Source of the DNA: Dactylorhiza incarnata
Taxonomy: Eukaryota > Streptophyta > Magnoliopsida > Asparagales > Orchidaceae
Assembly (NCBI GenBank): GCA_033032865.1
Contig: JAWHQI010000148.1
Location: 1,507,501 to 1,571,500 of the forward strand
Direction of reading: 5' to 3'
Length of the DNA: 64,000 bases
Shown: one piece after another, positions 53,892-64,000 of the stretch
How positions within the stretch are numbered: position 1 is the stretch's first letter
Layout: every line of letters starts with the position of its first letter
Notes under the pieces: generated by a model
What the model was told of the DNA's origin: nothing
The model's database searches: none
What the model saw: the letters and a program-made list of their open reading frames with translations, nothing else
Made by a program: the position numbers and the translations under genes

Positions 53892-56217
53892 ATGGCGCCA
53901 AAGAAAGGAGAAGATACTTTCAATATTGGTTGTGAACTAATTAGAGGTGGATTCAATCGAGCAGATGACTAGATCAAATCAGTCATTGGATTACTGACTG
54001 ATGCTGATCTAGAGTATGTATTATCTACACCTATAGTTATCATGCATAGAGTGGTGCTGGAGTTCTATTCTAAGACAAAGATGAGCACTTCTGGGAAAGC
54101 CATCAAAACAATGGTTGTGGATATCTTGTTGAGGGTGACAGTTTGAGATTTGGCAAAGGCAGTGCATCTGCCCAGATTTGAACAAGATGATGAGAAAGAT
54201 GATATTACAGATGAAGACTATTTAGAGACTCTGAAGTGGTGTGGACACTCTAAGAAATCATATGGATCACTGCAAAGGGCCAATTTCAACCCTAAAGGAA
54301 AACTCCTTACAGATATCACTAGGAAGGCCCTCATCTGTAAACCAGGTTCCCATGACAGGATATCAAGGGAAATGTTTGAGATCATGACAAGGATTATCAT
54401 GAGTAAAAGAACTAATTGGGCTCAGATTCTATTTGACAAAATTCAGGAAAGCTTCAATGCACCAAACTTTGGAAGGATTCTGTCATTATATCTGATGAAC
54501 AGTCTGTCAGAACAATTGAACAAGAAGCTAGGCACTCTCATCCATTACATGAAGAAAATGGATATCAGAACCCTGGATAGATGGGAGAAGGTGTTCTCCA
54601 AGACCTCCAAGCCAAGCAAAGGAGGAAGTTCAAAGAAGAAGAAGGCAGTTGCTGCCAAAGAAATTGCTGAGAAAAGTTCTTCTGAAAGTGAGGAACATGT
54701 TGACAGTCCTACCCCTGCAAACACTGAGGGGGAGGCTGGTCAGACCTCTGCTTAAGAGGCAATTCTAGAATCATTGGGTGAGCTCATGGTTGCTGATGAA
54801 GCTGAGTTTGCTGGTCAAGAAAATGCATCAGTTGAGGGAGAGACTCAAGTTGTGCTCTCTGCCAAAGAGACTGCAGATGTGGGAAGGAGTGCTGGTGTTG
54901 AGCGGGAGTCTCACATTGAGATCTCTACCCTAGGAGAAGGAAGAGGTGAAGGCAATCTGATGCCTAGGGAAGTTGACATAGTCATTGAAAATATCTGCAA
55001 AGAAGTGGAGCTGGTCAAAGATTCACAAGTTAGTGAGAAGCCAAGTGATTCAAGTCCTCATCCAGATTCTCCAGATGATCGGTTTTATGATGGCTTCATG
55101 GATGAATGATTTGAAATCTTGAAGAACAAGAAAAGGGTCCAAGAGCCAGAGATGTCAAGCACTTCAGATCCTGTTATTCATGAAGAACCATCTAGTTCAA
55201 TAATTGATCAAATGATGGCTAAAGAAAAAAAAATATTATGAATCATTTGTGAGAAAAGCTGTGCAAGGGGTAAAAGAAGAATTATCTGTTGAATTCAGAG
55301 TGCTGAAAGAAGAGGTTGACCATGTCAATGCCCAAATCACCAGTTGGTTCACAAAGGCAGGAACAGCTGTAGATTGCAGCATGCATGCTATCCAGTCTCT
55401 GGGTGAGAGGATGGACTCCACTCTAAAATATAATGAGAAAGTTGTATTAGACCTGGAGAGAGCAGTTGAATGGATAACTGCAAGACTATCTTACAATCAA
55501 AAGGAGATCATAAAGAGATGTGTGGACAGTCAAGAGTTCACCAATCAAACTCTTTCTGACAAGCTGGGTGAATTCAAAGATGACATTCAGAAAAGAATAT
55601 TAAAAGAAGCCAGAAAGGGGGAGAAGGCTGGGGGTGATCAAGCAGTATGGATTGTAAATGCACTTAACCATTCTCTGGGACTCAATCCTCTAGTGTATGA
55701 ACCTGAACAGCCCTACCAATCTTCAGAGCACCTCAGATCTGAAAGCCCTAATTATCCTCCTGAATCCTATACTGAATATACTGCAGAGGATGTACAGCTT
55801 GCAGCTGGGACCAGCCACAGAAAGAGGTCAAGGGTGACAACTGAGGAAATGGATGTCAAGAGGAAGAGAGAAGAGGAAAGAGTCAAAGGCCCAAACTTTG
55901 AAGTGTGGAGCTCAAAATCAAGAGATATCAGCTTACATGTCTGGATCAATTATGTATATATTGGTAAAGATATAGAGAATAATTACAGCTCCGCTGAATG
56001 GGCCAGATATCAAGAATCAGAAGTCAAGAGGAGGCTTTATAAGAAACATCAGCAGGAAAAGACACTGCCAAGGAATGCTCCTCCAATGCCTCTCAGATAT
56101 CTTCCTAAGCCTTTTAGCTATTTTGAGAGAAAGAAGCAACATGAGAAAGAGGTTGGAAAGAAGAAGAGTTCTCGAAGGATAGATGAACAATGGCTTGGAG
56201 TAAATGTAGTTCTTTAA
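53892..56217 (+). pseudogene. Element C accessory protein (about 775 codons, stops and one frameshift)
   Basis: MAPKKGEDTFNIGCEL start at 53892. The frame holds to 55109 with in-frame stops near 53969, 54146, 54753 and 55107, then shifts at an A-run (55219-55236) into 55249-56217. N-terminal domain: VLEFYSKTKM, LKWCGHSKKSYGSLQ, DITRKALICKPGSHDRIS, KRTNWAQILFDKIQ, FGRILSLYLMNSL, KKMDIRTLDRWEKV. An acidic linker and coiled coil follow. C-terminal module: RKREEERVKGP, YSSAEWARYQESEVKRRLY, RYLPKPFSYFERKKQ. Same architecture as the element B protein, which has YSPQEWA and KYHPKPFEYF. No membrane segment. Function unknown; nucleic-acid or Gag association is only a guess from the basic patches. Confidence 0.8.
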
Positions 56218-56338
56218 TCTGTTAAGAACAATCGACAATCATTTATATATGAAATTTTGAATGTTGCCTCAATTCCCTGTGTAAATATTATGATGATTTT
56301 TATGTGTAGTTTATCATTGATTGAGATTCTGACTTCTT

Positions 56339-56356
56339 CAAATATGAGGAGATTGG
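56339..56356 (+). other. Polypurine tract of element C
   Basis: CAAATATGAGGAGATTGG precedes the 3' LTR start. Elements A and B have closely similar tracts (AAATATGGGCAGAT and AAATAAGCGGAGAT), supporting common descent. Confidence 0.75.
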
Positions 56357-57672
56357 TGTAAATATTGCCCACAATGTTCCTGATTTAATGAAATCCTCAA
56401 GTCAAGGTTAACACGGTTTCTATTTGATGATATCTGGATTATCATGTTTCAGGATTGATATTTAAATAAAGTCAAATCACTCATAATAACTCATGGAATT
56501 AATAAATGTCCAAGAGATATTTGAAGAAATCACAAAGTCAAATATCGTCTTGATAAGCTTCATAGAATCATGGAATATCGGCTAGATAACTTTAAGCTTC
56601 AAGGAATATCATTTTGAAGTCTTGGTTGAAGTTAAAGTTGTATAAGTCATTTATCGTCGAGACCAGTTGAAATATCGTCGAGAAGTCTCTACGGCACTTC
56701 AAGAAGCATATTAAAATAATGAATGCTTGAGTTCATATAGTTTAGGTATGACCCCCTCATGATAGTCCAAAGCTCAAATCTAAAGCCTAAGTCTTATCGA
56801 CTTGACAAGTTGAAATGTCGTCTTGATAAGCTTAATAATCACCATGAAGATCGTGATCGTGTTGATTTCCAAATATAGTCTTGAAGACCTCAAGTATCGT
56901 CGAGATAAGTTGAAATGTCATCGAGATAGCTTATATATCGTCGAGACAGTTCAAGTTAAAGATATTCAATTCTCTGTCGTCGTCGATTGTGCCAATCAGA
57001 TCAATTCCTTAAGGAAAGAATTCTGACATAAAATTTCTGGGTTTCGACCGTTAATGCTCTCAGTCATATAAATACTAAAGAGATGTGAAGGGAAAACCCT
57101 AATCCTAGAATTCTAATCAATCGAACAGTATTCTCTCTGAAAACCTAAGTGCAACTGACAGACAATCTTTTTCAGAGAACAACTTTCAGAAGGAGACAAG
57201 TTCAACAGTGAATCATCCAGTGTTCCTAAGTTTGCTCAAGACCATTTCTCTTCATATCTCAAAAAGAGCAAAGAAATTCTTGGACTCAAAGGTTCAGTCA
57301 GATCAAGTTCTCCAGTGAAGATACTATCAAGATCAGTTGCTAATCCAGTGAAGGTTGTTTTCATCAAAGCCCAAGAAGACTCAATACTTTGCAAAATCCA
57401 TCTTCTTGAGTCTAGATCTATTGTATACAAACATTGTAATCATTTTATTGGAGGATCTCCTTAAGATCTAAGGTAGGGTTCAAGAGTGAACCTGAGGTAG
57501 GGTTTTGTAATAAACCTGAGGCAGGATTCTGGGATAGAATATGAGTTGTAGGATCCTGAGGAAGGAGATCTGAGGTAGGGAATCGGTTTGTAACCCTGAG
57601 GTAGGAGTCTTGAACTCTGAGTTGTAAGATTTGTAAAATCAGAGTTTTGGTGGACTTTGCCTAGGCTAGCAC
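56357..57672 (+). repeat. Element C 3' LTR, truncated by element F
   Basis: Aligns with 44170 onwards and stops being homologous after CCTAGGCTAGCAC (57672), where the 5' copy continues CACTGCAAG. TATAAATA at 57067-57074 is intact. The hairpin chain is repeated at about 57477-57642. Confidence 0.88.
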
Positions 57673-58190
57673 TGTTTACCCAGAATCGTGCGGCTAGTTC
57701 TCAGCTCTCCTCCAGACCAATCCGCCCGGTCACAAGTTTGGTGACCACCCAGACCGCCTCGCTCTCTTCAGCATCTCCTCAAGGAAAATCCAGGATCAAG
57801 TGCAAGTCTGACCGCGCAGTTAGAGTTTTTTTCTCACTTTGTATCTTCTCACCCCTACCTGGTTCTACTGTATCCCGGACAGCCCATAATTTTAGAGTCT
57901 GCCAATTTGGGCAGGCCCCCGTCCCTATAAATAGGGGCGAGCAGTACCCATAAGTCACGCTGATTCGAATCCTTAAGCTGACCTCCTGTGGAAGCGGTCT
58001 CGAATCTAGTCCCTTGTGAGCTACTCGCTTTCCGCCCGGTTAGACTCTTTTTGTAACCGCAAGTTTCAAATCTATTTTATCGCCCTCCGCAAGAGGTATT
58101 CGCCGCGCCGGGTAAGTCTGGTCTTGCGGCTTAGCGGCCTCTTTTTCCCTATCCGTCATCCTTCAAACCGCAAGTAACCGACAAGTCATT
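57673..58190 (+). repeat. Element F 5' LTR (end approximate)
   Basis: Starts TGTTTACCC. TATA box CCCTATAAATAGGGG at 57923-57937. Rich in GCGGTCT/ACCGCAAG motifs. The 3' boundary and primer site are not identified, because the other LTR lies outside the window. Confidence 0.6.
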
Positions 58191-58714
58191 AATCCCTCTC
58201 TATGTCCCTAAACGTGAAGTTGTTGAGGTACAATTATTGTACCAATAGAGCGAACACGCGACCTTCAGATCTAGTTGTTCGGCGAACCGTGCGGTTAAGA
58301 ATGTCTGAGTGTAATATCCAGCAATGCCCGCCCACAGGGGCCCAAGCCAGTCTGAGCCGCGAGCTCGATCTAGAAGCTCTGAATGGAGCTTCTCCTAGAG
58401 CAGGCCCGTCACGAAACTGCCCAGCAGTTAGAAGCAGTTAATCAAGCCCTAGTGGTGCCATAGCTCAGCGGTTAGCTCCCCAGACCGCGCCAGCTGCGAC
58501 TCCTCCCACCAGACCGCCCGCTCCAAGCGGTCTCCCAGCTAATTTCCGCCCAGTTAACCAGCCCGCAGTACCCCTGCGGTCTCAAGATGTAGAGATCGCA
58601 ATTCAGGGCAGCTGCCTTAGAAGGTCTAGTTAGAGTGCTGAACTTCTAAGAAGGCAGTGAGAGTCCTTCTGCTGGCAGCTGGGAGGAGCCCTCTCCCATT
58701 ATCTCCCAAATCCG
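58191..58714 (+). other. Element F leader
   Basis: Between LTR and recognisable gag. GC-rich with recurring AGACCGC and CCGC motifs. Frames from 58202 carry the basic and proline-rich sequence expected upstream of Tat gag but are broken by stops. Confidence 0.45.
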
Positions 58715-60080
58715 ATGGGAGTCACTTTAAAATATATCTTCCAAGAGCCTCGCCTCCCGATATTCACCGGAAGAGATGATCTAGTCACCCACCTCCAAGC
58801 TTTTGAGTCGGCAGTGTCTATGAGAACTCTGTCTGACAGTCTTCGCTACAAACTCATAGTGACCTCCTTCAGGGGATTAGCTAGGGAGTGGTTCTATAAG
58901 TTCCCCATCAGTCCATTGCATCTTTTGGGGACTTGAGGAAAGAACTTCTTTTGAGGTTTGCTACCTCAAAGAAGAGGAAGAGTGGTCCTGCAGCCCTCTT
59001 TAGAATCAAGCAAGGCGAGAGTGAGACCATTGCTCACTTCGTCGATAGATTTCAAGAGGAGATTCTAGGAATCCAAGATGTGGATTCTTCTTTGTATCAG
59101 GTTGCCTTCATCAGTGGCCTCCGGGAAGGTCCACAAAGTTTGAAGTGACAAGAAAGGAGCCGAGCTCCTATCAGGAACTAATCGCCAATCGTTTCATTGA
59201 AGGGGAGATATCCAATCTCGGATATATCTCCTCTTTGTCTGAGCTAGCTCAGCAAAAAGTTGTTGCAGCTTCTTCCTCCGCAACCCCCCAACACTTCCAG
59301 CGTCCTCACCAAGAGTATAATCCTCCTGCCCAAAGGGGAAAAAATTTCCGACGTCATCGCCCTTTCAACAATCATCAACACTTCAATCAAGCGAGACTGC
59401 AAGTGCCAGCTCAGGCTCAGCAATCTCAATTCTTCCAGCCTTCTCCCCCTCCAGCTATTCGACCCCAGCAATAGTATGCCGACTCCCAAGAGTCCTTTAC
59501 TGAACTTCTTCCAACTACTGAGGTCCAGCATATTATTCAAAAGCAGCCTTACTTCAAAAGACCTGACCCATTGAAATCATATATCAAATCTAGAAATCCA
59601 GCCCTTTATTGCGAGTATCACAAAGAAAGAAGGCATTTAACTGAAAATTGTCGAGCCCTTCGTTTTTTGGTTGAAAGGTTAATAAAAGAAGGGAAGCTTC
59701 AGGATCTCGTTATTCGGCCGGGAGGAGAGAAGAAGGCTGCTCCGAGAAGAAAGGAAGTCTCCGAAGCTCATTGGGAGTGTGAGGAGGTTAGTGATGTTGG
59801 TCTTCTTGGTAGCATTCATTATGGAAATGAGTGTGTGGAAGCTGATGATGAGCGGCAATTCGGACGCCTCTTTTGCAATCATGGAGGAGTAGGTCTGGAA
59901 TCTTCTAAGAAGACAAGCATGTCTCGAGTGGTCCGATCAAAAGTTGCTTCATCTTCTTCAGTTCCTCCTCAGGAGGGGGTGGTTTTTGGTCCAGACGACG
60001 TGCCACCAAATGCCAACCCATTTAATGACGCCATCGTGATCAAAGCTGTAACCAGAACTTCACAGTGGAGAAAATTCTGA
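58715..60080 (+). pseudogene. gag: Element F gag
   Basis: Retrotrans_gag core: EPRLPIFTGRDDLVTHLQAF, LIVTSFRGLAREWFYKFP, then (frameshift near 58930) LRFATSKKRKSGPAALFRIKQ and ETIAHFVDRFQEEI, then (frameshift near 59145) a Gln/Pro-rich stretch. After TAG at 59472 the same frame gives ALYCEYHKERRHLTENCRAL and LIKEGKL, the CX2HX4HX4C knuckle that closes Tat gag. It would form the capsid. Confidence 0.82.
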
Positions 60081-60815
60081 TTGACACCAGGAACTCTGTG
60101 AACGTATTGTTCAAAAAAGCTTTTGAAGCCCTAAAGACCGGAAAGACTCTTCTTTCCACCGAAGGGCCCCTCTACGGCTTTGCAGGAGAAAAGGAGGTAG
60201 AAGACAACGTTACTCTTGCAAGGTGGTGTGGTGAAGCAAGCTCAGTTCATTATAGTAGATGCTCCAAGTAGTTATTATGCGATCTTTGGGAGGCCCATCT
60301 TGAACGAGTACAGAGCCATCGTTTTAACTTTTCATATTGCTCTTAAATTTGTTACCAAGGGGAAGCAGTATAGGGTCCGCAGTGACCCTAAGCTTGCAAG
60401 AGAGTGTTATGTGAGGACTCTGAACGTCATCGAATCCTCTCCTCTGCAATCAAGTGAAGCTGAAGTGCCACTGCTCCCAGTCCCTTGCTACAAAGAAGTT
60501 GCTAAAGTGGAGATGGAAGTGTTGCTCCAAGAAGAAGAGGAAAAGCCGTTGTCCGGGAAGGATGAAAACGCTCACCTGGAACCTGCCCAGGTAGTCCAAA
60601 GCATTCCTGTTGCAGTTGATGATCAGGAAAGGGTGCTCTCCATCAATGGGGAGCTTTCTGAAGATGAAAAGGAGTTGATCTCCTGTCTGCAAGAGAACCT
60701 GGATGTTTTTGCTTGGTCAGCAGAAGACATGTCAAGAGTTAATCCTGATATTGTTTGTCATTATCTGAACATCGACCTGAACTTCAAGCCAATAAAGCAA
60801 AAGAAGGGGCGGTAG
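60065..60815 (+). pseudogene. pol: Element F pol: protease
   Basis: ILIDTRNSVNVLFKKAFEAL holds the protease motif, but the catalytic Asp-Thr-Gly/Ser is altered to Asp-Thr-Arg. After a frameshift near 60220: FIIVDAPSSYYAIFGRPIL and ARECYVRTL. Then the linker to RT (ELISCLQENLDVFAWSAEDM). Inactive as it stands. Confidence 0.8.
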
Positions 60816-61250
60816 CGGTGACCCTTGCTCAGCGTATAAGGGAAGAGGTCCTAAAGCTCCTCAAAGCCAACTTCATCCAGGAAGTCCAGTATCCTGAATG
60901 GGTGTCAAACGTTGTAATTGTTAAAAAATCTGGTGGAAAATGGAGAATGTGTGTAAATTTCACCAAACTTAATAAAGCTTTCCTGAAATATTGCTACTCA
61001 TTGCCTCGAATAGATTTTTTAGTTAATTATGCGGTATGGTATTCTTGTATGAGTTTTTTAGATGCATTCTCTGGTTATCACCAAATTAGAATGCATAAGC
61101 ATGATATTCCTCATACTTCTTTCATCAAGAACGACAGTTGTTTCTGTTATCGCGTGATGTCTTTCGGGCTAAAAAATTCTGATGCAACGTATCAAAGGAT
61201 GATAGATGTTGTGTTTAAAAATTAAAAAGAAAAAAAACTTAGAAGTATAT
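60816..61250 (+). pseudogene. pol: Element F pol: reverse transcriptase, N-terminal half
   Basis: REEVLKLLKANFIQEVQYPEWVSNVVIVKKSGGKWRMCVNF, LPRIDFLV, SFLDAFSGYHQIRMHKHD and YRVMSFGLKNSDATYQRM. Frame changes near 61225 at an A-rich stretch before the catalytic motif. Confidence 0.85.
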
Positions 61251-62260
61251 ATTGACGATCTCTTAATAAAAAGCAAAACTTTTTTTGTTCATCTTAATGA
61301 TCTCGTAGAGACGTTCGCTACTCTTCGAGCCTTTAACATGAAGTTGAATCCTCTGAAGTGTGTTTTTGGAGAAAGCAAAGGAAAGTTTCTTGGTCAACTC
61401 CTCACCCCAGAAGGGTTGGAGCCAAATCCTAACAAAGTAAAATCAATCTTAGATATGATGCCTCCGAAATCACCTAAAGAAGTTCAGCAACTTGGTGGAA
61501 GAATGGCAGGTTTGAGCTGGTTTATATCTCGTTCAGGAGATAAAAGTGTTTCATTCTTTAAAACTTTGTGTGGGGGAACAAAGTTCGAATGGACCAAGGA
61601 GTGTGATGATGCATTTGATCAATTGAAAAAGCAGTTAACATCAACTCCATTGCTTCAGAGTCCTCAAGAAGGCGAAGATCTTTTCCTTTATCTTAGAGTT
61701 GGTTCTGATGCAGTAAGCCCAGTTTTAGTAAGAGAAGAGAAGAAAAGACAGTTTCCAGTTTACTACCTTAGCAGAATTCTTAAAGATGTAGAAATCAGAC
61801 ACCCGACTCTTGAAAAGCTAGCATTAATGCTTATCATCTCAGCTCACAGGCTTCAGTCATATTTTCAGGCTCATTTAATTCAGATAGTAACTGACTTACT
61901 ATTAAAAAAAGTCTTAGAAAAGCCAGAACATTCGGGAAGGTTAACAAAGTGGGCAATTGAACTCAGCGAATTCGATATCTCTTATGTGTCGAGGATGGAA
62001 ATCAAAACTCAAGTGCTAGCGGATTTCATGATAGATACATCAGAAAGCATTATCGAAAAGAAGAGCAGCACACCTCTAGCTTGGACAATTTATGTGGATG
62101 GAGCTTCTGGCAGAAATTCTTCTGGGGCAGGAATTGTTTTGGTTAATCTTAATGGAGTCAGATTAGATCAAGCATTAAAATTCTACTTTCCTACTACAAA
62201 TAATCAAGCAGATTAAACGGAACTTACGAAACTTGAGACTCCACTCTAAAGCAGTATCAG
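61206..62260 (+). pseudogene. pol: Element F pol: RT C-terminal half, RNase H and second RNase H
   Basis: Catalytic YIDDLLIKSK, then FNMKLNPLKCVFGESKGKFLG, GGRMAGLSWFISRSGDKS. First RNase H: LFLYLRVGSDAVSPVLVREE, FPVYYLSRIL, LAWTIYV. The archaeal-type RNase H begins YVDGASGRNSSGAGIVL and breaks at a TAA (62214) followed by a shifted remnant. The second domain is diagnostic for the Tat lineage. Confidence 0.86.
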
Positions 62261-63368
62261 ATGCTAGTAAAAATTGAAATTGGCAGGTTCAAAAGTTTTA
62301 CTATTCAACACATCCAACGTTCAGAAAATAAAGAAGCAGATGAGTTGGCAAAGTTTGTCCTTCTCTCAAGAGGAACTACTTCAGAGTTATCTCATCCTGC
62401 TATTAAAAAGGGCGAGATCATGCAAATAGATCAACATCCATCCTGGGTAGATCCATTCATTCGCTATCTCTCAACCAGGGAATTTCATCCATCTGTAAAA
62501 GGTAAGAAGAGATTCAAGTTAAAAGCAGCTCATAATTACCTCATTGCAGGAGTCTTGTACAGGAATACCTTTCTCTCACCACTAGCAAGATGTGTTTCAG
62601 AAGAAGAAATTCCTATTGTGCTTCAAGTGGTTCATTCTGAGGAATGTGGCAGTCATTTCGGTGCTAGAACTTTGGAGAAAAGGATTCTAAGACAAGGCTA
62701 TTTCTGGCATCAAATGAAGAAAGACGCTGAAAATTTGCAAAGAAATGTTTGCAATATAAAAATTTTGCTCTTTTACAACATCAACCAGCTCAGCAGCTCA
62801 GATCAATAGCAACTCCATGGTCATTTGCAGTTTGGGGGATGGATCTTATTGGACCCTTCCCAATGGCTAGTGGGCAGCGTCGTTTCATTTTTGTGATGAT
62901 TGATTATTTCAGTAAATGGATCGAGGCTAAGACATTGGCTAAAACTACTACTCAGATAATGAGAAACTTCATATGGGGTGAAATTGTGTGCAGACATGGA
63001 ATTCCAATGGCTATAATTACTGACAATGGTCCTCAATTTAATAATTCTGACCTAATAAATTTCTGTGATCAGATGGGAACTGAACTACGGTTTGCTTCAG
63101 TACATCACCCAAGGAGTAATTGGCAAGTAGAAGCAACAAATAAATTGAGCAGCAAACAAATTGATCTTAAATCTCCTGAAGAAAAAGGTCGAGAATATTC
63201 GTGGTAACTGAGCAGAACAATTACCATCAGTAGTCTGGGCTCTAAGAACAACTCCAACATCGGCTACTGGTGACACTCCCTTCAAACTTTCTCATGGGTC
63301 AGAAGCTCACATCCCAATTGAATTTGAGGTAATGAGCTCGAGGGCTGTTGTCAAAACAAAAGGGAGAT
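62261..63368 (+). pseudogene. pol: Element F pol: second RNase H end and integrase
   Basis: HIQRSENKEADELAKF closes the RNase H. Integrase zinc domain: VHSEECGSHFGARTLEKRILRQGYFWHQM with partly lost cysteines (NVCNIK). Core from 62749: WGMDLIGPFPMASGQRRFIFVMIDYFSKW, GIPMAIITDNGPQFN and HPRSNWQVEATNK, giving D, D, E; the usual Gly before Gln is Trp. A frameshift near 63200 follows, then a remnant ALRTTPTSATGDTPFKLSHG. Confidence 0.85.
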
Positions 63369-63374
63369 GGTTAG

Positions 63375-63710
63375 ATGGAAGCAAACGATGAAGAGCTAAA
63401 ATGCAGTCTCGATCTTATTGAGGAACTAAGAAATATAGCTACAATCAAACAAGAAGAAGTGAAACGAAGAATGGCAAAATATTTCGACAAAAATGTCAGG
63501 ATAAAGGAGTTTGTTGTTGGTGACTTGGTTCTAAAGAAAGTAGATGCAACAACAAGATCTAGCTCAGTTGAAAAATTGAATCCTAATTGGGCAGGGTCAT
63601 TTATCATAAAAGAGGCACTCAAAAACGGTGTTTATCGTCTTCAGACCTATGAAGGGGAGAAAATATCTTACACTTGGAGTGGAGATGATTTGAAGCGATT
63701 CTTCTCATAA
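63375..63710 (+). pseudogene. pol: Element F integrase C-terminus
   Basis: RRMAKYFDKNVRIKEFVVGDLVLKKVDA, then KLNPNWAGSFIIKEALKNGVYRL and a stop after DDLKRFFS. This is the usual last block of Tat polyproteins. Confidence 0.82.
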
Positions 63711-64000
63711 TAAAACTTTTTCTGCTTCCATCTATTTCATTATTTTAACTATCTTCAATACATTTGTTGATACTTTTCTAACTAACTCTTGAAAGAAACA
63801 GTTTGAGGATAAAATATAAGGCTAAAATCCTACCAAGCAAGATATCGACGGATCCTACTTGTTTCCCCCACGACTTGAAGCTTGAGTTGTAAAACCTACA
63901 ATGACCACAAGTAGCGGGGAGATTTCGCATTCGTGTAGCAGTGGCTCGCCAAGCTCGTGCAGAGGTTCTTTAGGATGACGGGTCCTTGCTACATCTGGCA
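63711..64000 (+). other. Element F downstream noncoding sequence
   Basis: No ORF. AT-rich at first and GC-richer at the end; part of the 3' untranslated region of element F, which continues outside the window. Confidence 0.5.

Larger units (their letters stand above)
44170..57672 (+). mobile_element. Element C: Ty1/copia retrotransposon with gag, pol and accessory gene; hosts D, cut by F
   Basis: 5' LTR 44170-45669, primer site 45672, gag, protease, integrase, RT, RNase H (to 53397), internal promoter, accessory gene 53892-56217, PPT, then the 3' LTR from 56357, which is interrupted at 57673 by Tat element F. Element D (48447-50682) is nested between protease and integrase. Without D, the part inside the window is about 11.3 kb. 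C is the only one of A, B and C that retains pol. All ORFs carry stops or frameshifts. It inserted into the LINE endonuclease. Confidence 0.9.
57673..64000 (+). mobile_element. Element F: Ty3/gypsy Tat-lineage retrotransposon, 3' end beyond window
   Basis: Begins TGTTTACCCAGAATCG inside the element C 3' LTR. Order gag, protease, RT, RNase H, second (archaeal-type) RNase H, integrase. The additional RNase H marks the Tat/Ogre/Retand group. Numerous frameshifts. The 3' LTR is not in the window, so the element length and TSD cannot be checked. Confidence 0.88.

Overview
The window is plant nuclear DNA made almost entirely of nested retrotransposons. The evidence is Ty1/copia elements with tRNA-iMet primer sites (TGGTATCAGAG), a Ty3/gypsy chromovirus, Tat-lineage gypsy elements with a second RNase H, a plant-type RTE LINE endonuclease, and one relic exon of a plant reticulon-like gene. 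There is no intact host gene, rRNA, tRNA or CRISPR. A eudicot is likely, but I cannot name the species. All coordinates were counted by hand from the sequence.

Layout. 1-6932: copia-type element A, minus strand, cut by the window's left edge; it has LTRs, gag and an accessory ORF but no pol. 6933-9771: a minus-oriented gypsy-type LTR-like block. 9772-10534: unassigned. 10535-11401 plus 30777-31654: one Tat-type LTR, split by element B. 11402-30776: copia-type element B, minus strand, again gag plus accessory ORF and no pol, itself split inside gag by chromovirus G (16446-27153, 5-bp TSD TCAGC). 31938 to about 40075: SIRE-like copia element E with mismatched LTRs. 40406-41397: solo LTR S (TSD TGTAG). 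42385-42551: last exon of a reticulon-like gene. About 43405-44169: RTE LINE endonuclease. 44170-57672: copia element C, with gag, pol and the same accessory ORF; it carries a 2.2-kb RT-only copia element D (48447-50682, TSD GAGTA), and its 3' LTR is cut by Tat element F (57673 to beyond the window).

How the parts relate. Elements A, B and C share LTR-end features, the primer site, a related PPT, a gag with an acidic coiled-coil middle, and a roughly 700-residue accessory protein located between the pol position and the 3' LTR. A and B have lost protease, integrase, RT and RNase H but kept gag and the accessory gene. In B and C the accessory gene starts at ATGGCGCCAAAGAA, with a conserved TATA block about 120 bp upstream, so it looks like an independent transcription unit. 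This is the best candidate here for an under-described system: a third gene with its own promoter, retained by pol-less, presumably trans-mobilised elements.

RNA-level structure is the second theme. The leader of G has three hairpins with an identical 12-nt loop on differing, still complementary stems. The LTR of C has a chain of hairpins, one of which shows a compensatory change between the two LTR copies. Every coding region is broken by stops or frameshifts except the gag of G, so the present copies are mostly relics.
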